Assembly (NCBI RefSeq): GCF_000143415.4
Contig: NW_003314277.1
Span: forward strand, 1,407,609-1,471,608
From: Selaginella moellendorffii
Lineage: Eukaryota > Streptophyta > Lycopodiopsida > Selaginellales > Selaginellaceae
Length of the DNA stretch: 64,000 nt
Direction: 5' to 3'
Part shown: in pieces, positions 58,899-64,000 of the stretch
Numbering within the stretch: position 1 is the first letter of the stretch
How the letters are laid out: each line of letters begins with the position of its first letter
Position numbers and translations under genes: made by a program
The notes under the pieces: generated by a model
Told to the model about the DNA's origin: nothing
The model's database searches: none
What the model saw: the letters and a program-made list of their open reading frames with translations, nothing else

Positions 58899-60623
58899 TC
58901 AAGGAATGAGCTGGAGAAGAAAGAGGCCCGAGTTAAAAACTATGCCAGACGAGCTCGGATCATCTACCATGCCACCAAAGACGAGGACGGCGTGGCCCGT
59001 CCCCAGGCTACAGGCACCGTGGAACGACGTCCGGCTCGGGAATTGGCCACGTACTCGCAGCTTCTTCCAAAACTTCCGCCCGTAGTTCTTCTCCGAGCAA
59101 GTTGGCGACGAGGAGGATGGCGCTGCTGCTGCTACTGCCTCGGGATCCAGCACCCACACATCGCGTTTCTTCGTCCGCCGCGCGTCCTCGCCGCCGAAGA
59201 TCAGGATCCTGTTGCCGAAGATGATCGAGGCCGAGTGACCGGCCCGGGGAGACGGCGCCTCGTCGGTTATGGTCCGTGAGAGCTCCGTCCAAGTTGGACG
59301 CTGGTCTTGGAGGTTGAGCAGCCAGACGTCGTTGAGGACCTCGAAGTGAGCGCCCCGGCCGCCAAAGAGGACCATCTGGTTGGTGGCGATCCTCGTGAGA
59401 GTGTGACCCGACCTCGCGCAGGGGGAAGCTTGCGTCGCCACCTCCCGCCAAGAGGGCGGCTCTTGGGATAGATCCAGCACCCATGTATCGTGGAGCCTCG
59501 CCCCGTCGTTACGGATGCCGCCGAAGACCACCACCTTCTTATCGCCGGCGTAGCAGCATGCGTGAGCTCCCCGGGCCAGCGGCGAGTGCGAGACGGGGAG
59601 GAGGTGCCAGGAGCTAGCGGCGGCGGCGGCGGCGGCGGCGGCGGTGGTGTCATTGATCCATGTGTCGAGGTAGCGGGTGCCGGTGTCGCTGATGCCGCCG
59701 AAGAGGACGAGGAGGCCAACGTCCTCGAGGTAGACGCAGCTGTGCCCGAATCGAGCCGGCGGGTTTTGGATGCGTGGGAGCTGCCAGTGGATGCCGGTGA
59801 GCAGGGTGTTGCTGGGAAGTGGCGCGATCCATGTGTCGCCTAGAGCTCTCCCTGCAAAATGCCAAAAGCAGCTTTCCTGAGGGTTACAAGCATCGAAGTT
59901 CATGCATTGAAACAACGCGAGAGACAAGAAGATCCAAGGAATGACTTAAACCACAGCGAAAGACCGTGAAAGTCTCATGGAAGTCTCAAAAGCATGAACG
60001 TGAGCTCTCAAACCATCAAAGATCATGCATTAAAACAATGCAAACACTTCAAGAGACGAGATCCAAGTCACAGTGAGACAAGAAGATTCGAGGAACGACT
60101 TATCCAGTGGAAGTCTCGGACAAAGACGTTAAAACAAACGAGAAGGACCCTTCGCCAGATGGAAAGAAAGTAGGGAGGGAGGTGGAAACCATATAGAAGT
60201 GTAGTATAGATACATACCTCCTTCGCATCCTCCTCCAAAGACGAAAACTTTGCCACCAGCGTTGATCATGGAGTGGGACGCGCGGCCAAGCGGTAGCGGG
60301 TCCGGCTGCTCCAAGTGATGCCACGCAACAGCGCCGCAAAAGAGCATCTCGGCGTAGAGTTGCTTCCAGCTGCGCTTGCGGAGCCTGGAATTGGGCCACG
60401 CATCCACCACCGCCTCGCCCCACTCGCGGCGGCAGATCCTGGCCCAGAGGCTGTCCGAGCTGACGAGATCGTAGAAGCGATGGCATGTCAATCCGAAGGC
60501 TACGATCCCAGAGACTGGTAAGAAGTGGAGAACGATGAGGAGTTGGTCTGATCCCAGTACCTTAATCCATTCCTCGCCCTGCTCCTCCTCAATCTCCATC
60601 TCGGTGGCTTCATTGGAGCTCAT
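58899..60623 (-). CDS. F-box/kelch-repeat protein (At1g51550-like)
   Basis: Two exons on the minus strand, 60218-60623 and 58899-59851, joined in frame across a 366-nt intron (long for this region); 452 residues. Residues about 18-75 are an F-box (EWIKVLGSDQLLIVLHFLPV, then GLTCHRFYDLVSSDSLWARI), the SKP1-binding part of SCF ubiquitin ligases. Kelch blades follow, each with a (R/A)xxH...xxxVFGG pattern: ASHSMINAGGKVFVFGGG, FGHSCVYL..LVLFGGI, GAHACCYAGDKKVVVFGGI, SGHTLTRIATNQMVLFGGRG, AGHSASIIFGNRILIFGGED and FHGACSLGTGHAVLVFGGMV. A poly-alanine run (TTAAAAAAAAASS) sits between blades. The propeller probably recruits a substrate; which one is unknown. AAACCCTAG (60890-60898) upstream is a telo-box-like motif. 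Confidence 0.9.
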
Positions 60624-61539
60624 GTATTAGGACGAAGAAGATCTATCTCGCTCCCTTCTCTCACGAAGCAACAACAGTTAGATCTCGGGAAATATCATTC
60701 GAGAATACGAGAGAAGAGAGAATCAGGCGTGCCGGGATGGAGAAGAACGCTAGGATGAGGAAAGAATTGGAGAAGAGAAGCGTACAGCGAGATTTCAAAC
60801 CTCTCTCCAGCTCGACGGAGGCACTGCATTGAATTTCGCCTGGCGCTCCGCGATGCCGCAGCGGGCGCGAGCGCCGCCGCGCTGGCTCCAAACCCTAGCG
60901 ACAAGAATCGAAGACTCCAGAGCCTCGCAAAATGGTCTTGATTTTCAAATTTACCCGCCGCTAAAATACTAAACCCGGTTAATACTAACGTGGTAAAACT
61001 CTTAACCCCGAGATATGGACAGGTAAAAAATCGCTGCTAGACGATTTCACCCCAGCAGGGTAAATATTCACACTGACGGACGTGATTATTCGGTCGTTAT
61101 CGACAAGATCTTTGCCACCTAGCGAGATCCCAATGGCAGTCGCAGCCCGCCAGCCACGTTGGTTACGTCTCCGCGAAGAACACTCTTGAGACTAAACTGA
61201 TTAAACTGAAGTTTACAGCGCTCACGGGAAAGGGACGCGCTGGGAACGGGGCAGAGGTACGAAATATACGACGCTTCCGAAAAGCAAAAACGCTTTGATC
61301 GTCGCGTTCCTGAAGAGATCGAGAAGAAAAACGAGCTAAGCAAAGTTTGTTTTAGTGGGAATCTCCGCTTACCCGAGAGAAAAAAGAGAGATGATCTGTG
61401 GATGCTAAAGTTGTCATCGAGGCTCTGTAAGAGCAAAAACTAACTTAAGTTTATCGGCAAAACTTTTCTTACCTGGGAAACGAGCAAAATTGCCATCAAG
61501 CTCGAGAGAGGGAAAAAAAAAAACCATTTCTTACTGGAA
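60624..61539. other. Intergenic; F-box/kelch promoter and 3' flank of the next gene
   Basis: No gene recognised. Short open frames on the minus strand have no homology I can see. Contains the telo-box-like AAACCCTAG at 60890-60898. Confidence 0.5.
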
Positions 61540-64000
61540 TCAATCGGCACTGTATCCGGGAGTGGGGCAAAAGCAGCACAGCGAGCGCCACGAGCGTCTC
61601 CTGTGATGCATATAATTCCTCTCGGGAGGGGCCATCTTAACCGGACTGCTGTTCCACTCACTTGACAAACTGTAAAGCACTACTGTTAGAAAGCTCCACC
61701 CTTTAAAAGCAAATGCACGAAAGTTTAGCCATGACTTACACCGGGAAAGCGAACGAGCGCGTACTGTTGGTGCTGCTGTCCGACCGCAAAGACAAGCTTC
61801 CAGAGTATGGCACTGTCCCCGAGTATGAGGAGGGATACGCAATGGGACCGGATAGTGCGATGAGGCCCGAGTAAGGGACGAGCAGTGACTCCGGCTTCGG
61901 TGGAGAATCTGGAGCTTTTGGAGGCTCGCTTTTCTGAGTGGCTGCTATCTCTGGACCATCTTCCTCTCTTAGCCTTTCCAAGTAATCCGCCGAGGAGCGA
62001 GAATTCTCCGGTGGTGGAAGCCCGTCATCTTTCGAGGCCTCCGAGTGTAGTGCTTCACTTGCTTGGTGATCCTCGGCCAAGAGCGAGCTCTCCTTCACAT
62101 CGGCCTGTTTCTCGAGATCTCCATTTCCATCTACACTAGAGCTGTTTAAATGAACGTCGTCCACCACCTGTTCCCCGTTCCTCGCATCATCATAGTTCTT
62201 ATCCACGTCTTGTGAGTTCTTCTCACCGGCGCCTCCCAGCTCATCTCCTTCTATGGCTTTGCTCAAGCTTGCGGCTGCTAAATCCTCGTCTCCCGAGTTG
62301 GATGTTGCTTCCTTGAATTTCTCTAACTGGAACTCGGAGTCCCTTGCCTCTGCCGCCAATTCACCACAGCCTGGTGCTTGGAGTGTTTTTGCTACGAGAA
62401 TTCCGCCTTGAAGCTTACCACCATTTTCTTCCAAGTTCGCGGTGTCATCCTTGACTTCTTCCGAAACAGGATTTTCCATCCTTTTCACAGCAAACAGATC
62501 ATCCTGAACATGTGCTCCGCCTGACTCATTTCTCCAAGAATCGATCGTAACGGGTTGAACCGAAACAGACACGTACTTGTCTTCGACACTGGGTACTATC
62601 ACCACTTTAACTTCCTCCATAAGCTCTTCCTCATGCTCGCTGGTGTCGTTGGATGCTTGCTGTTCAGGAGCATTTCTGCGACTGGCTTCTGTACCGTCTA
62701 AATCATGGCCCTCCTTCTCAGAATAAGTCCACATTTCCGGCGCATAGAAACTCAAGTCCTTCTCGTTCTCGGAGCCGGAGCTTTTGCTTGATAGAACGAC
62801 CGAGGAGTATATTGGCAGCTTGTCGAGATATTCCTCACCTCCATCCTGGATCTGGATCTCGGGCTTGAAGGCAGGGAAATCGTGAGCAGGAGCCGAACCT
62901 GCCTCCTCCATGCCTGATACAAAACAAAATCAGACAAAGAAGAAACAGAAAGTTGGTGCACACCTGTTTTCCCAGTGCCTGTACAACCTTCGGAGTTGTC
63001 TTCGGGCACAACCCTTGCCTCGTTTCTACCAGACTCTGAAGCTAAATCATCTGCACTCGATGAACCGGAACTATGCGACTCGGACACGGCAACCAGTAAG
63101 CTCATTTGGCTTGACGTCGAGAAGCTGTCATCGTCGGAATCGGAGGTGTAGAGCTCACTTCCACCACAACTCATACTACGCCTGCTGCTATGTCCCCTTG
63201 AAGAAACTCCCGACTTCTCCCGAAAGTCCCCGTCCGCAGCAACAAGCTTCGGTGCTTCATCGCTCGCTGCTTGAGCAATTCGAGGGGCTGGAGGAACAAG
63301 TACCCGCATCCTGTTGTTCTCTGCCTCGCCGGCACTAGATTTCTCCACTGTAGATGCGCTCTGCTTTACTGAATTTCGCCTGTCATACTGTTCACGCCCG
63401 TTGACAACGTCATTGTCGTCTCTCGGCGACGTTGATACAGGTAAAGGCTCGTCCATGCAGCGATCTAACTTATCCGGCCCATCACGTTGACAACGAGAGG
63501 GTGCCGGAAAGGTGAGACTCCTACTTCCTGTCCAAAGAAGCTGATTCTGACGCTGAGTATGTCTGGGCCTGCTTGAAAGCGGACTCCCTAACTCCCATCC
63601 GTATTCTAATCCATCTGTTAAACTGTCACCCAAGCCTAGCTGCCTCGTAAGATATGATATCTGGTTGAATAGCTCGAGCACTATATCAGACACTGCCTCG
63701 ACTCCATACTTTTCAATGGCATCGCCCAATCTTCCAACGAACGGAGCATCTGGAAAACACCAGGGATAAAGCTTTCAGTGACACCAAAAAGGCCACCCAA
63801 AAGAAAAAAGCTTGAATGCTTAAAGAACCTTGAGAAGACAAGACCGAAATGGTCTCCAATACGAGCTGTGGATTCTCTTTCAGCCACGATAGCGAGGGTT
63901 GCTTGAGAAAGTACTGCAAAACAAGCAATTGGAGTATGCTTCTTGACAGACATAGAATATAAGAAGTTTGTACCTGAGCTTCCCTGTTGGAGCTATCATA
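61540..64000 (-). CDS. Plant-conserved acidic protein with C-terminal RSFAFPV-SEWNSSPVKM motif (5' end missing)
   Basis: Exons on the minus strand: 63974-64000 (cut by the window end), 63829-63913, 62964-63749, 61740-62913 and 61540-61669, all joining in frame; 733 residues visible. The N-terminal visible part (YFLKQPSLSWLKENPQLVLE, then APFVGRLGDAIEKYGVEAVS) is helical. The middle 550 residues are Ser/Glu-rich and disordered. The end reads SGSLSLRSDSSTNSTRSFAF, PVLSSEWNSSPVKM and a basic Cys-containing tail (RRRSWRSLCCFC). This ending recurs in plant proteins often annotated as 18S pre-ribosomal assembly protein gar2-related (At2g03810-like), but the label is by similarity only and I know of no proven function. 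The correct 3' splice (61670-61739) matters: reading through the donor ends the protein at RSFAFPV. Confidence 0.7.

Overview
The window looks like nuclear DNA of a land plant, most likely a lycophyte such as Selaginella. This is inference. It rests on very short GT-AG introns (mostly about 50-65 nt) in GC-rich genes, an intronless PLS-class PPR gene, plant-only families (TIC56, trihelix factor, GH17-CBM43, separate ATP-citrate lyase alpha subunit, F-box/kelch) and Ty3/gypsy retrotransposons. Two runs of N mark assembly gaps (324 N at 12929-13252 and 100 N at 43745-43844).

Layout. Positions 1-1.6 kb hold the 3' end of an unrecognised gene, then broken LRR-receptor exons abutting the last two exons of a GDSL lipase. 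An AT-rich intronless gene at 2.5-3.4 kb (minus) encodes a secreted bulb-type lectin; a divergent relative lies at 42.7-43.5 kb (plus). Between 5.3 and 33.1 kb is a retrotransposon nest. It contains two Ty3/gypsy chromovirus pol remnants (RNase H-integrase-chromodomain at 5.3-7.1 kb; gag-protease-RT and integrase C-terminus-chromodomain at 9.3-12.9 kb), their LTRs (family B), and a non-coding long-LTR family (family A). Family A is inserted three deep: an outer element (14867-31173, target duplication CCAAG) sits inside a B LTR; an inner element (20335-29190, duplication CCTCG) sits inside the outer one; and a solo LTR (25217-27096, duplication CTCAC) sits inside the inner one. All run on the minus strand. 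The A LTRs carry CG-rich hexamer/12-mer minisatellites that are open in all six frames and create large false ORFs.

After an AT-rich spacer come a trihelix transcription factor (minus) and a PPR protein (plus), divergently arranged with only 171 bp between start codons, then about 4 kb of AT-rich spacer, the second lectin, and a LINE endonuclease relic.

From 44.9 kb to the end the DNA is gene-dense: a TIC56-like chloroplast import protein; an unrecognised Ser/Pro-rich small protein with seven exons; two tandem GH17-CBM43 beta-1,3-glucanases; ATP-citrate lyase alpha subunit (12 exons); a RING-variant membrane E3 ligase; an F-box/kelch protein (minus); and the 3' part of a plant-conserved protein ending in an SEWNSSPVKM motif (minus, running off the window). 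These genes do not form a pathway. The only clear local relationships are the tandem glucanases, the divergent trihelix/PPR promoter, the lectin pair, and the apparent dependence of the non-coding A elements on a B-like chromovirus whose primer site and LTR modules they share. Exon models were built by eye from splice signals and reading frame, without transcript evidence.
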